From Anaerocolumna jejuensis DSM 15929 (lineage in GTDB: Bacteria; Bacillota; Clostridia; Lachnospirales; Lachnospiraceae): DNA of 64,000 nt. Positions 35,862 through 44,892 of this stretch are shown here, piece by piece. Within the stretch, counting starts at the first letter, position 1; each line of letters begins with the position of its first letter. The stretch is taken from the NCBI RefSeq assembly GCF_900142215.1, contig NZ_FRAC01000007.1, forward strand, positions 360,412 to 424,411, given 5' to 3'. Under the pieces are notes generated by a model. That model searched no databases. It worked only from the letters and a program-made list of their open reading frames with translations, and was not told where the DNA came from. The translations under genes and the position numbers were made by a program.

Positions 35862-35971
35862 ATGGTACGGATGAACTATTTTTCACGCATATTTCACACA
35901 AAAGGAGGTTAGGAATTATTCTGGTTAGACAAAATTTATAAGCAAAAGGAATATTTTGGGAGGAAAACAAA

Positions 35972-36775
35972 GTGGGTAAGATCAATGTAGCAATTGTGGA
36001 TGACAATGAAAGAATTGTAAAGCTTTTAGAGGAGATCTTGAAGGGAGACTCCGACATTGAGGTGGTTGGGACCGCCGACAATGGAATTGACGCACTGGAA
36101 GTAATAAGAGATAAGAAGCCGGATGTTGTTCTTTTGGATTTGATTATGCCTAAATTGGATGGTTTAGGTGTTATGGAAAAGATAAGACTCGACGATAGCT
36201 TCAAAAATGCGCCGGCCTTCATCGTTATTACGGCAATCGGGCAGGAAGGCGTAACAGAAAATGCATTTGAATTAGGTGCAAGCTATTATATTATGAAACC
36301 CTTTGATAACAATATGGTGCTTACCAGAATTAAGCAGATCAGAGGCGATTTACATAATACAAAAGTATTTGAGAATCACCGGGTTAGTACTTATGAAAGT
36401 AAAGATGACTATAAGGAAAGAAATCTGGAATCCGATGTGACGAATATCATCCATGAAATCGGTGTGCCTGCACACATTAAAGGATATCAGTATTTAAGGG
36501 ATGCAATCATGATGTCAGTTAATGACAGCGAGATGTTGAACTCCATTACAAAATTGCTGTATCCGTCCATTGCAAAGAGACATAAAACAACACCGAGCAG
36601 GGTGGAAAGAGCTATCAGACATGCTATTGAAGTGGCCTGGAGCAGGGGAAAGATGGACACAATTGATGAGCTATTTGGTTATACTGTCAGTAACGGTAAG
36701 GGAAAGCCGACTAATTCTGAATTCGTAGCTTTAATAGCTGATAAAATAAGATTAGAATATAAATTAAGAGCATAA
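35972..36775 (+). CDS. spo0A: Sporulation master regulator Spo0A
   Basis: Response regulator that commits the cell to sporulation. 267 aa. Receiver domain (1-125) with acidic pocket Asp10/Asp11, phosphorylation site Asp56 in VVLLDLIMP and conserved Lys in YIMKPF. The C-terminal DNA-binding domain (about 150-267) has the Spo0A-specific stretch SRVERAIRHAIEVAWSRG. The start is GTG at 35972 behind GGGAGG. The order spoIVB-spo0A is conserved in endospore formers. It ends with a terminator before glgA. Confidence 0.97.
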   Translation: MGKINVAIVDDNERIVKLLEEILKGDSDIEVVGTADNGIDALEVIRDKKPDVVLLDLIMPKLDGLGVMEKIRLDDSFKNAPAFIVITAIGQEGVTENAFELGASYYIMKPFDNNMVLTRIKQIRGDLHNTKVFENHRVSTYESKDDYKERNLESDVTNIIHEIGVPAHIKGYQYLRDAIMMSVNDSEMLNSITKLLYPSIAKRHKTTPSRVERAIRHAIEVAWSRGKMDTIDELFGYTVSNGKGKPTNSEFVALIADKIRLEYKLRA

Positions 36776-36803
36776 TAGTAAGAAACTTACTATAAAAAAT
36801 TAC

Positions 36804-36863
36804 ACTGCTTCAGTAAAAGGGGTACGATGCATATTAAGCGTCGTTTTACTGAAGCAGTTTTTT
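36804..36863 (+). terminator. spo0A terminator
   Basis: A perfect 15-bp stem (36804-36818 with 36844-36858) followed by a T-run to 36863, 29 bp after spo0A. An A/T-flanked loop of 25 nt may fold further. Confidence 0.9.
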
Positions 36864-36939
36864 GTTGAAAATAAACTTTGCTAATAGTGGAAAATCATGT
36901 ATAATCAAGATGTAACACATAAATATTCCGGAGGTAGTT

Positions 36940-38382
36940 ATGAAGAAAATATTATTCGCAGCTTCTGAATGTGTCCCATATCTTAAAACAGGTGGTCTTG
37001 CAGATGTTGCAGGTGCCTTACCAAAATACATTAACAAAGAAGAATATGATGTACGTGTAGTAATGCCGAAATACAAAAGCATACCGGAAGCCCTGCAGGA
37101 AAAGATGTTATACAGGTTTAACTTTAATATGGACCTTGCCTGGAGGAACAAATATGTAGGTTTGTTTGAAATAATAGAAGACGGCATACATTATTACTTT
37201 ATTGACAATGAATATTACTTTTGCGGAAATACACCTTACGGAAATATCTATGAAGACATTGAGAAATTTGCCTATTTTTCAAAGGCAGTACTCTCCATAT
37301 TACCCCAGATAGATTTCAGACCGGATATTATACACTGCCATGACTGGCAGACAGGGCTGGTGCCTGTATATTTAAAGGATTTATTTTCAAATAATGAATT
37401 TTACTGCGGCATCAAGTCCATAATGACCATACATAACCTTAAATTCCAGGGAGTATGGGATTTAAAGACAGTAAAGGATGTAACCGGATTGGGGGATTAT
37501 TATTTCACTCCGGATAAATTGGAAGCCTACGGTGATGCAAATTATCTAAAGGGCGGCATTACCTATGCTGACACGGTGACCACTGTCAGTAAGACCTATG
37601 CGGAAGAGATAAAGACACCTTACTATGGAGAAGGGCTTGACGGGCTTATGAGGGCGAGAAGCAATGTTCTTACAGGAATCGTAAATGGAATCGATTATGA
37701 AGAATATGACCCCTTAAGTGACCCTTTAATACCCTTTCATTACAATATAAAAAATTTCCGTAAGGAAAAGGTCAAGAATAAAAAGGCCTTACAGGAAGAA
37801 CTGGGCCTTGCGGCAGACCCTAAGAAATTTATGATAGGAATTGTATCAAGGCTTACAGACCAGAAGGGTCTTGATTTAATCGACTGCGTAATTGAAAATA
37901 TCTGCGCGGAAGATATACAGCTTGTTGTGGTAGGAACCGGTGAAGGCAGGTATGAGAATCTGTTCAGGCATTATGCCTGGAAATATGGAGACAGAGTTTC
38001 TGCAAATATCTTTTTTTCAGAGGAAAGAGCGCACAAAGTCTATGCTGCCTGTGATGCCTTTCTGATGCCGTCCCTGTTCGAACCCTGCGGGTTAAGCCAG
38101 TTAATCAGCCTTCGCTATGGAACGGTGCCTATTGTCAGGGAAACCGGAGGGTTAAAGGATACGGTCATACCATACAACGAATTTGAAAATACCGGAACAG
38201 GCTTCAGCTTCCGTAATTATAATGCCCATGAAATGCTTTCCGTAATAAATTATGCCAAATCGGTATTTTATGATAAAAAAAGAGAATGGAATAAGCTGGT
38301 CGACCGGGGAATGGCAATGGATTATTCCTGGAAAACTTCCGCCCTTCTCTATGAAGAGCTGTATAACGGGCTAACCTCCTGA
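36940..38382 (+). CDS. glgA: Glycogen synthase (ADP-glucose type)
   Basis: GT5 glycosyltransferase that extends alpha-1,4-glucan from ADP-glucose. 480 aa, full length. N-terminal motif KTGGLADV (16-23) binds ADP-glucose; HCHDWQTGLVP and TIHNLKFQG follow, and the C-terminal GT-B half has GIVSRLTDQKGLD, the catalytic-type ACDAFLMPSLFEPCGLSQ (split here as AFLMPSLFEPCG and LSQL) and VRETGGLKDTV. CGGAGG precedes ATG 36940. No other glycogen genes adjoin it; many spore formers store glycogen before sporulation, which may explain the position after spo0A. Confidence 0.95.
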   Translation: MKKILFAASECVPYLKTGGLADVAGALPKYINKEEYDVRVVMPKYKSIPEALQEKMLYRFNFNMDLAWRNKYVGLFEIIEDGIHYYFIDNEYYFCGNTPYGNIYEDIEKFAYFSKAVLSILPQIDFRPDIIHCHDWQTGLVPVYLKDLFSNNEFYCGIKSIMTIHNLKFQGVWDLKTVKDVTGLGDYYFTPDKLEAYGDANYLKGGITYADTVTTVSKTYAEEIKTPYYGEGLDGLMRARSNVLTGIVNGIDYEEYDPLSDPLIPFHYNIKNFRKEKVKNKKALQEELGLAADPKKFMIGIVSRLTDQKGLDLIDCVIENICAEDIQLVVVGTGEGRYENLFRHYAWKYGDRVSANIFFSEERAHKVYAACDAFLMPSLFEPCGLSQLISLRYGTVPIVRETGGLKDTVIPYNEFENTGTGFSFRNYNAHEMLSVINYAKSVFYDKKREWNKLVDRGMAMDYSWKTSALLYEELYNGLTS

Positions 38383-38512
38383 AAAAGAAATTGAATTTAT
38401 CCATTACCGTTTTTTTGCCTGTATAAGAAAGCCCCCTTTTTGAGATAATAATTTCTGATAGTGTGCAAAAAGAATTGCTATTATCATAAAATCACAAAAG
38501 GAGGAAATATGA

Positions 38513-38698
38513 ATGAGTAACTTATCCAAACTTGATGTTCAGAACCTGAGGCATTTATTAGTATTTGGAGAGACAAATAAGCAGAAATACCAGACCTATG
38601 CTGAACAGTGCACAGATCCTAATGTAAAACAGTTTTTCCAAAAAGAAGCCCAGTCAGCAGAGCAGACAAGACAAAAACTAATTCAATTTCTAAAATAG
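38513..38698 (+). CDS. Small CotF-like/helical spore coat-type protein, 61 aa
   Basis: A short, helical, Gln-rich protein with SKLDVQNLRHLLVFGETNKQ and YAEQCTDPNVKQFFQKEAQS, which resembles half of a ferritin-like hairpin as found in CotF-type coat proteins. It is 11 bp upstream of a clearer CotF-family gene and probably cotranscribed. AAAGGAGG lies before it; an overlapping ATG at 38509 runs into a stop after three codons, so 38513 is the real start. Promoter not identified; a CATAAAAT stretch at about 38485 is vaguely sigma-K-like. Confidence 0.75.
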   Translation: MSNLSKLDVQNLRHLLVFGETNKQKYQTYAEQCTDPNVKQFFQKEAQSAEQTRQKLIQFLK

Positions 38699-38709
38699 GA
38701 GGTTTCACT

Positions 38710-38994
38710 ATGCAAGAACAGGCAATGGTAACAGATGCGCTGAATTCAATTAATGCAGGCCTTAAGAGCCTGGGAGATATGATTTCTCAGTCGGAAGATA
38801 TGCAGCTTAGGCAGACTTTACAGCAGATGAGAAATGAGGCAGAAACCTGCCAGCATGAATTATATACAATTGCTACGAATAAAAATTATTATCAACCGGC
38901 ACAAAAAGCATCACAGGATGAAATTAATGACTTAAGAAATGTTATAACACAGATTACAAACCAGGCATCCCAGGGCGGACAGTCAATGAGATAG
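38710..38994 (+). CDS. CotF-family spore coat protein, 94 aa
   Basis: Small coat-type protein with the family pattern near the start (MVTDALNSINAGLKSLGD), LRQTLQQMRNEAETCQHELY in the middle and YYQPAQKASQDEI after it. This matches the CotF-like proteins found in many copies in Clostridial spore formers. No signal peptide. AGGAGG precedes ATG 38710. Role in the coat is inferred from family and from its short partner upstream. Confidence 0.85.
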   Translation: MQEQAMVTDALNSINAGLKSLGDMISQSEDMQLRQTLQQMRNEAETCQHELYTIATNKNYYQPAQKASQDEINDLRNVITQITNQASQGGQSMR

Positions 38995-39009
38995 GAAGTA
39001 CTGAAATCG

Positions 39010-39068
39010 GGAGGGGCAGCTGCATTTTAAAGAAAGGCAGCCCCGGGCCCCGGTTCCTTTTTAAAATA
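39010..39068 (+). terminator. GC-rich terminator region after the coat genes
   Basis: GGGGCAGCTGC (39013-39023) pairs with GCAGCCCC (39037-39044) with a bulge, next to GGGCCCCGG and a T-rich tail (TTCCTTTTT). It stands out as GC-rich in an AT-rich 351-base gap. Confidence 0.55.
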
Positions 39069-39194
39069 ATTTTATTGAAAAAAGGAAAAAATCACCTTTT
39101 GAATTTTGACAAGAGTTAAAGTGCACAAAGAAATTTATTCCCAAAAAGCTTTTATGAAGTATCTATTAATCTTAATCTAATTTATATTTTACTC

Positions 39195-39223
39195 TTGAAA
39201 TTTTCTTGTAAAAAAGGTAAAAT
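39195..39223 (+). promoter_or_regulatory. Promoter of the gap gene
   Basis: TTGAAA (39195-39200), 17 bp, TAAAAT (39218-39223). This implies a leader of about 115 nt, which contains no clear structure. Confidence 0.6.
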
Positions 39224-39345
39224 AATATAGTGTTTGAGAAAAATTTGTCAATCATAATGGTTAATAGCTGTCGCTCCTACATAAAGTTGATGTTATGGAA
39301 CATTATGGCAGCATATTATAAAATTAACAATTAGGAGGAATAAAA

Positions 39346-40359
39346 ATGGCAGTAAAAGTAGCAATTAATGGTTTTGGACGTATTGGACGTCTTGCATTCA
39401 GACAGATGTTTGGAGCAGAAGGATATGAAGTAGTAGCTATCAATGACTTAACAAATCCTAAAATGCTTGCACACTTATTAAAATATGATACAGCACAGGG
39501 AAGATACGCTTTAGCAGATAAAGTTGAAGCAAAGGAATCTTCTATCGTTGTTGACGGAAAAGAAATCAAAATCTATGCTGAGAAGAATGCAGCTGATCTT
39601 CCTTGGGGAAAAATCGGTGTAGATGTAGTACTTGAGTGTACAGGCTTCTATGTATCAAAAGCTAAATCTCAGGCACATATCGACGCAGGTGCTAAGAAGG
39701 TCGTAATTTCTGCTCCCGCAGGAGATGATCTTCCTACTATCGTTTTCGGCGTTAACGAAAAAACTTTAACAGCAAAAGATACTATCATTTCCGCAGCATC
39801 CTGTACAACAAACTGCTTAGCTCCTATGGCTAAAACATTAAATGATTTAACAGAAATCGAAAAAGGTTTCATGACAACAATTCACTCTTATACAGGTGAC
39901 CAGATGACATTAGATGGTCCTCATCCTAAGGGAGATTTAAGAAGAGCTCGTGCAGCTGCTGAAAATATCGTTCCCAATTCAACTGGTGCTGCTAAAGCAA
40001 TCGGTCTTGTTATTCCTGCATTAGCAGGCAAATTAGACGGTGCTGCTCAGCGTGTACCTACCCCTACAGGATCTATCACAGAATTAGTTGCTGTTTGCAA
40101 GAGCAAGGTATCCAAAGATGATGTAAATGCAGCTATGAAGGCAGCAGCAAGCGCATCTTTCGGTTATACAACAGAAGAATTAGTATCTTCCGATATCATC
40201 GGTATTACTGAAGGTTCTTTATTCGATGCAACTCAGACAAAGGTTACTCCTCTTGATGGAGACAAGACTTTAGTTAAAGTTGTTGCTTGGTATGACAATG
40301 AAAATTCCTACACAAGCCAGATGGTAAGAACAATTAAATTTTTCGCTGAATTAGCATAA
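39346..40359 (+). CDS. gap: Glyceraldehyde-3-phosphate dehydrogenase
   Basis: Phosphorylating GAPDH of glycolysis. 337 aa. NAD-binding GFGRIGRLAF at 9-18, nucleophile Cys153 in SCTTNCLAP, conserved HSYTGDQ and RAAAENIVPNSTGAAKA, and the C-terminal WYDNENSYT. AGGAGG precedes ATG 39346. Codon choice is more biased than in neighbouring accessory genes, as expected for high expression. First of the glycolytic run gap-pgk-tpiA-gpmI; no cggR regulator is next to it. Confidence 0.97.
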   Translation: MAVKVAINGFGRIGRLAFRQMFGAEGYEVVAINDLTNPKMLAHLLKYDTAQGRYALADKVEAKESSIVVDGKEIKIYAEKNAADLPWGKIGVDVVLECTGFYVSKAKSQAHIDAGAKKVVISAPAGDDLPTIVFGVNEKTLTAKDTIISAASCTTNCLAPMAKTLNDLTEIEKGFMTTIHSYTGDQMTLDGPHPKGDLRRARAAAENIVPNSTGAAKAIGLVIPALAGKLDGAAQRVPTPTGSITELVAVCKSKVSKDDVNAAMKAAASASFGYTTEELVSSDIIGITEGSLFDATQTKVTPLDGDKTLVKVVAWYDNENSYTSQMVRTIKFFAELA

Positions 40360-40403
40360 TTCATAATTAGCATAATTTAATTTTATAATTTATAGATCCT
40401 ATT

Positions 40404-40480
40404 ATGGGTCCGGTCTTTGAAAGAAAGTCGAGGAACGTTTACCGAACCCTCTGTGACTTTCTATAGAGATACGGGCCCAT
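40404..40480 (+). other. Extended hairpin in the gap-pgk spacer (attenuator or processing site)
   Basis: Three nested helices: ATGGGTCCG (40404-40412) with CGGGCCCAT (40472-40480), allowing one G-U pair; AGAAAGTC (40422-40429) with GACTTTCT (40455-40462); and GAGG (40430-40433) with CCTC (40448-40451). It sits 44 bp after gap and 37 bp before pgk, with only a mixed AT tail, so it could be a partial terminator or an mRNA processing/stability element that sets gap above pgk. Confidence 0.6.
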
Positions 40481-40517
40481 TATTATTGTGTAACATCATT
40501 TTGAAAGGAGCAATTAC

Positions 40518-41714
40518 ATGCTTAATAAGAAATCCATCGATGATATTAACGTAAAAGGAAAAAGAGTTCTTGTTCGCTGTGACTTTAACGTACCTCTTCA
40601 GGAGGGAAAAATCACAGATGAAAACCGTCTGGTTGCAGCACTTCCTACCATTCAGAAATTAATCAAAGACGGAGGAAAGATTATTCTTTGCTCTCATCTT
40701 GGAAAACCCAAGGGAGAACCCAAGCCGGAATTATCTTTAGCTCCCGTAGCAGTAAGACTTTCTGAATTATTAGGACAGCCTGTAAAATTTGCAGCAGATG
40801 CTACCGTAGTTGGCGAAAATGCCAAAAAAGCCGTAGCAGAAATGAAGGACGGAGAAGTTATCCTTCTTGAGAATACCCGTTACAGAGCAGAAGAGACCAA
40901 GAATGTTGACGCTTTCAGCGAAGACCTTGCATCTATCTGCGATGTATTCGTAAACGATGCTTTCGGTACTGCACATAGAGCTCACTGCTCCAATGTCGGT
41001 ATTACAAAATATGTAGACACAGCTGTTGTAGGTTACTTAATGCAAAAAGAAATTGATTTCCTTGGAAATGCCGTTAATAATCCCGAAAGACCTTTCGTAG
41101 CCATTCTTGGCGGTTCTAAGGTATCCAGTAAGATTTCCGTAATCAACAACCTTCTTGATAAAGTAGATACCCTGATCATTGGCGGAGGTATGGCATATAC
41201 TTTCATGAAGGCAAAGGGCGAGGAAATCGGTAACTCCATGCTGGAAGCAGATTATCTTGACTATGCAAAGGAAATGATGGATAAGGCTAAAGCAAAGGGT
41301 GTTAAGCTTTTAATTCCCGTTGATACCATAGAAGCAAAGGAATTCTCCAACGATGCGGAATTCAAGACCGTTACCAGCGAAGAAGGTATCAGTGAAGGCT
41401 GGCTTGGACTTGATATCGGAGAGAAGACCTGCAAGCTTTATGCAGATGCTGTAAAAGAAGCTAAGACTGTTGTTTGGAACGGACCTATGGGTGTATTCGA
41501 AATGGCTAACTTTGCAAAGGGTACTATTGCAGTAGCAAAGGCTCTTGCAGACCTTAATGCTGTTACAATCATCGGCGGCGGTGATTCTGCAGCAGCCGTT
41601 AATACCTTAGGCTTTGGTGATAAGATGACACATATTTCCACAGGCGGCGGCGCTTCTCTTGAATTCCTGGAAGGAAAAGAACTTCCCGGTGTAGCTGCAG
41701 CAAATGACAAATAA
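40518..41714 (+). CDS. pgk: Phosphoglycerate kinase
   Basis: Transfers phosphate from 1,3-bisphosphoglycerate to ADP. 398 aa. Substrate motif RCDFNVP at 20-26, HLGKPKG, LLENTRYRAEE, NDAFGTAHRAH and the nucleotide loop GGGDSAAA (about 351-358). GAAAGGAG precedes ATG 40518. It is followed by a terminator and then tpiA, which has its own ribosome site. Confidence 0.97.
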   Translation: MLNKKSIDDINVKGKRVLVRCDFNVPLQEGKITDENRLVAALPTIQKLIKDGGKIILCSHLGKPKGEPKPELSLAPVAVRLSELLGQPVKFAADATVVGENAKKAVAEMKDGEVILLENTRYRAEETKNVDAFSEDLASICDVFVNDAFGTAHRAHCSNVGITKYVDTAVVGYLMQKEIDFLGNAVNNPERPFVAILGGSKVSSKISVINNLLDKVDTLIIGGGMAYTFMKAKGEEIGNSMLEADYLDYAKEMMDKAKAKGVKLLIPVDTIEAKEFSNDAEFKTVTSEEGISEGWLGLDIGEKTCKLYADAVKEAKTVVWNGPMGVFEMANFAKGTIAVAKALADLNAVTIIGGGDSAAAVNTLGFGDKMTHISTGGGASLEFLEGKELPGVAAANDK

Positions 41715-41729
41715 ATTAAATTAAAACCA

Positions 41730-41766
41730 GGGACTGGCAGAGAAAATGCCTGACAGTCCCTTTTCT
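41730..41766 (+). terminator. Terminator/attenuator between pgk and tpiA
   Basis: GGGACTG (41730-41736) and CAGTCCC (41754-41760) with inner CAG/CTG pairing and a TTTT tail. The hairpin lies only 21 bp before tpiA, so some readthrough is likely. Confidence 0.7.
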
Positions 41767-41786
41767 TGATAAAAAGGAGAAAAGCT

Positions 41787-42533
41787 ATGCGTAAAAAAAT
41801 TATTGCAGGTAACTGGAAGATGAATAAGACCACCAGTGAGACTGTTACACTTATCAATCAGTTAAAGCCCCTTGTAGCAACGGAAGATGCAGATGTTGTA
41901 TTCTGTGTTCCGGCAATTTCCTTAACAACTGCCGTTGAAGCTGCCAAAGGTTCCAATATACAAATAGGTGCTGAAAATATGCATTTTGAGGAGAACGGTG
42001 CCTATACCGGCGAAATCGCTCCTGGAATGCTTGATGATATCGGCGTACGTTACGTTATAATCGGACATTCTGAAAGAAGAGAATATTTTGCTGAAACAGA
42101 TGTTACGGTAAATAAAAAAGTATTAAAGGCTTTCGAGCATGGCATTACTCCCATCATCTGCTGCGGCGAATCTCTTACACAGAGAGAGCAGGGGGTAACA
42201 ATTGACTTTATCCGTCAGCAGATTAAGATTGCATTCCTGAATGTAACTCCAGAGCAGGCTAAGACAGCAGTTATTGCTTATGAGCCTATCTGGGCAATCG
42301 GAACCGGTAAGGTTGCAACCTCTGCACAGGCACAGGAAGTATGTAAAGCAATCCGTGAGTGTGTTGCAGAAATTTATGATACGGATACGGCAGCTGCCAT
42401 CAGAATTCAGTACGGCGGAAGTGTTACTGCGGATTCTGCAGCAGAATTATTTTCACAGCCTGATATCGACGGAGGCCTTGTAGGCGGAGCAAGCTTAAAG
42501 CCGGATTTTGGAAAAATCGTTAATTATAAATAA
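41787..42533 (+). CDS. tpiA: Triosephosphate isomerase
   Basis: Interconverts dihydroxyacetone phosphate and glyceraldehyde 3-phosphate. From ATG 41787 (AAAAAGGAG upstream) it is 248 aa; an in-frame ATG at 41766 lies in the terminator tail and is unlikely. Catalytic Lys11 in NWKMNKT, His94 in IIGHSERR, Glu166 in AYEPIWAIGTG, and the phosphate loop GGSV and GGLVGGASL near the end. Third gene of the glycolytic run. Confidence 0.97.
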   Translation: MRKKIIAGNWKMNKTTSETVTLINQLKPLVATEDADVVFCVPAISLTTAVEAAKGSNIQIGAENMHFEENGAYTGEIAPGMLDDIGVRYVIIGHSERREYFAETDVTVNKKVLKAFEHGITPIICCGESLTQREQGVTIDFIRQQIKIAFLNVTPEQAKTAVIAYEPIWAIGTGKVATSAQAQEVCKAIRECVAEIYDTDTAAAIRIQYGGSVTADSAAELFSQPDIDGGLVGGASLKPDFGKIVNYK

Positions 42534-42650
42534 GTGTAAGCTCATTATTTGAATTAGATAAAAGGTTTTTCAAAATCTTGCACTTAATCTATATTCATAT
42601 ATAATATAGATAAAGCGCAGGATAAAAATTATGTTCCATTGCAATATCAG

Positions 42651-42679
42651 CGTACATAAAGTGAATAACTTTATGTACG
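42651..42679. terminator. Perfect 12-bp hairpin downstream of tpiA
   Basis: CGTACATAAAGT (42651-42662) and ACTTTATGTACG (42668-42679) with a 5-nt loop, 117 bp after tpiA. There is no T-run on either side, so it may be a regulatory palindrome or 3'-end structure rather than a terminator. It lies in the 334-base gap before gpmI. Confidence 0.5.
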
Positions 42680-42708
42680 TATTCGCAGTGTTAAGCTGCC
42701 CGAAATTA

Positions 42709-42739
42709 TTGAGACAGAATGAGACTCACGGTATATAAT
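42709..42739 (+). promoter_or_regulatory. gpmI promoter
   Basis: TTGAGA (42709-42714) is followed by TATATA at 17 bp (42732-42737), overlapping TATAAT at 19 bp (42734-42739). The leader to gpmI is about 125 nt with no obvious structure. Confidence 0.5.
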
Positions 42740-42867
42740 TAAAAAACACGATGCATCTTTTACACCGATTTGAAGCAATAGATCACTGCAATCAGACGGT
42801 TTATGCCGAAACTGGTGCGAATTCGGGAATTTTTATACTCGTGGGCTTAAGGAAAAGGAGTATTCAT

Positions 42868-44412
42868 ATGAGCAAAAAACCTACAGTACTAATGATATTA
42901 GATGGTTACGGTTTAAATGATAAGACCGAAGGTAATGCAATTAAACTGGCAAAAAGGCCTGTAATGGATAAATTAATGGCTGAATATCCCTGGGAGAAAG
43001 GTTATGCCAGCGGTCTCGCAGTAGGGCTTCCCGATGGACAGATGGGTAATTCGGAAGTAGGACACCTGAATATGGGTGCCGGAAGAATTATATATCAGGA
43101 ACTGACCAGAATTACAAAAGAAATAAAGGACGGCGATTTCTTTCAGAATGAAACTTTAAAGAAAGCCATGGAAAATTGCAGGGAGAATAACTCCGACCTG
43201 CATTTATACGGACTTCTTTCCGACGGCGGCGTACACAGCCATATTACACATGTATACGGATTATTGGAGCTTGCTAAGAGAGAGGGCGTAAAGAATGTAT
43301 ATGTACATGCTTTCTTAGACGGAAGAGATACACCTCCTACCTCCGGCAAAGGCTATGTTATTGCTCTGGAGGAAAAGATGAAGGAGCTTGGAATCGGTAA
43401 AGTGGCTTCCGTTATGGGTCGTTACTATGCAATGGACCGCGACAACCGCTGGGACAGAGTAGAAAAGGCTTATCGTGCCCTGGCTGATGGAGAAGGAATA
43501 GAAGCTAAGAGTGCCGCTGAGGCAATTCAGGCTTCTTATGATAAGGAAGTAAATGATGAGTTTGTACTTCCTGCCGTTATGACGGAAAACGGAAAACCCG
43601 TTGCGGTTATTAAGGAAAATGATTCTGTTATCTTCTTTAACTTTAGACCCGACCGTGCAAGAGAAATAACCAGAGCCTTCTGTGATGATGAATTCAAGGG
43701 TTTTGAAAGAACAAAGGGAAGAATGCCCTTAACCTATGTATGCTTTACAGAGTATGATGTAACCATTGAACATAAGATAGTTGCCTTCCATAAGGTTTCC
43801 ATTGACCATACCTTTGGTGAATTCCTGGCTGAAAATAATTTAAAGCAGTTGAGAATAGCAGAGACTGAAAAATATGCCCATGTGACCTTTTTCTTTAACG
43901 GCGGCGTGGAAGTTCCTAACGAAGGTGAAGAAAGAATTCTTGTTAATTCGCCGAAGGTTGCAACCTATGACTTACAGCCTGAAATGAGCGCATACTCAGT
44001 TGCGGAAAAGCTTTCAGAAGCCATTGAATCCTTAAAATATGATGTAATCATTGTTAACTTTGCAAATCCTGATATGGTAGGACACACGGGTATCGTTGAT
44101 GCTGCTGTAAAGGCAGTGGAAGCAATTGATGAATGTGTAGGCAAGGTATATGATTCCCTTATAAAGGTTGACGGACAGATGTTTGTATGTGCCGACCATG
44201 GAAATGTAGAGCAGTTAATTGACTATGAGACAGGGGAGCCTTTTACAGCCCATACCACCAATCCTGTACCTTTTGTCCTTGTAAATTATGATAAGGCATA
44301 TGGTTTAAAAGAAGACGGCTGCCTTGCTGATATCGCACCTACTTTGATTGAAATGATGGAAATGACAAAACCGGCCGAAATGACAGGAAAATCACTTTTA
44401 ATTAAAAAATAA
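42868..44412 (+). CDS. gpmI: Cofactor-independent phosphoglycerate mutase
   Basis: Manganese-dependent mutase converting 3- to 2-phosphoglycerate. Start at ATG 42868 (GGAAAAGGAG upstream), giving 514 aa; the frame is open further upstream but without family similarity. Metal motif LDGYG at 11-15, phospho-Ser62 in QMGNSEVGH, DGRDTPPTSG, RYYAMDRDNRWDR, NFRPDRAREI, and the metal ligands NFANPDMVGHTG and CADHGNVE. eno is not present after it. It ends the glycolytic block. Confidence 0.96.
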   Translation: MSKKPTVLMILDGYGLNDKTEGNAIKLAKRPVMDKLMAEYPWEKGYASGLAVGLPDGQMGNSEVGHLNMGAGRIIYQELTRITKEIKDGDFFQNETLKKAMENCRENNSDLHLYGLLSDGGVHSHITHVYGLLELAKREGVKNVYVHAFLDGRDTPPTSGKGYVIALEEKMKELGIGKVASVMGRYYAMDRDNRWDRVEKAYRALADGEGIEAKSAAEAIQASYDKEVNDEFVLPAVMTENGKPVAVIKENDSVIFFNFRPDRAREITRAFCDDEFKGFERTKGRMPLTYVCFTEYDVTIEHKIVAFHKVSIDHTFGEFLAENNLKQLRIAETEKYAHVTFFFNGGVEVPNEGEERILVNSPKVATYDLQPEMSAYSVAEKLSEAIESLKYDVIIVNFANPDMVGHTGIVDAAVKAVEAIDECVGKVYDSLIKVDGQMFVCADHGNVEQLIDYETGEPFTAHTTNPVPFVLVNYDKAYGLKEDGCLADIAPTLIEMMEMTKPAEMTGKSLLIKK

Positions 44413-44476
44413 CTAGATAGTTGTTTTTTGAGACAGACTGTGTTATAATCAGAACAGTGCGTTAGGAGGTGTCTTA

Positions 44477-44713
44477 ATGGAAGTATTAAAAATAATCATA
44501 ACAGTTATATTTGTGATTGCGTGCATTGCATTATCAGTATGTGTATTAGCGCAGGAAGGCAAATCTGCCGGTTTATCCGGTTCCATCAGTGGTTTAGCAG
44601 ATACTTATTGGGGTAAAAATAGAAGCAGATCGAAGGAAGGCGGCTTATTAAAAGCAACCATCGCTCTTAGTGCTGTATTTTATATTTTCTCCATCATATT
44701 AAACGTAATATAA
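44477..44713 (+). CDS. secG: Preprotein translocase subunit SecG
   Basis: Small Sec translocon subunit, 78 aa, with two transmembrane helices (about 4-25 and 57-76) and the typical loop between them with EGKSAGLSGSISG and GKNRSRSKEGGLLK. GTTAGGAGG precedes ATG 44477. secG next to rnr and smpB is a widely conserved Firmicute arrangement. Confidence 0.94.
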   Translation: MEVLKIIITVIFVIACIALSVCVLAQEGKSAGLSGSISGLADTYWGKNRSRSKEGGLLKATIALSAVFYIFSIILNVI

Positions 44714-44735
44714 GTAAACTCAAATCAGTTAATAG

Positions 44736-44780
44736 AAGCATCCCTGGATCGGAAATGGTTTCCAGGGATGCTTTTATTTT
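44736..44780 (+). terminator. secG terminator
   Basis: A 13-bp stem (AAGCATCCCTGGA from 44736, TCCAGGGATGCTT ending 44773) with T-rich tail TTATTTT. rnr downstream has an extended -10 (TGG-TATACT, 44833-44841) without a clear -35. Confidence 0.85.
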
Positions 44781-44892
44781 ATAAATATGGTGAAAAGCTC
44801 GTTAAAATACAGTATAAAACACAGGATAATTATGGTATACTATTGGTAATACTAATAAAAGAATGAAAATTAAAGAAGCAGAAAGAGGATAT

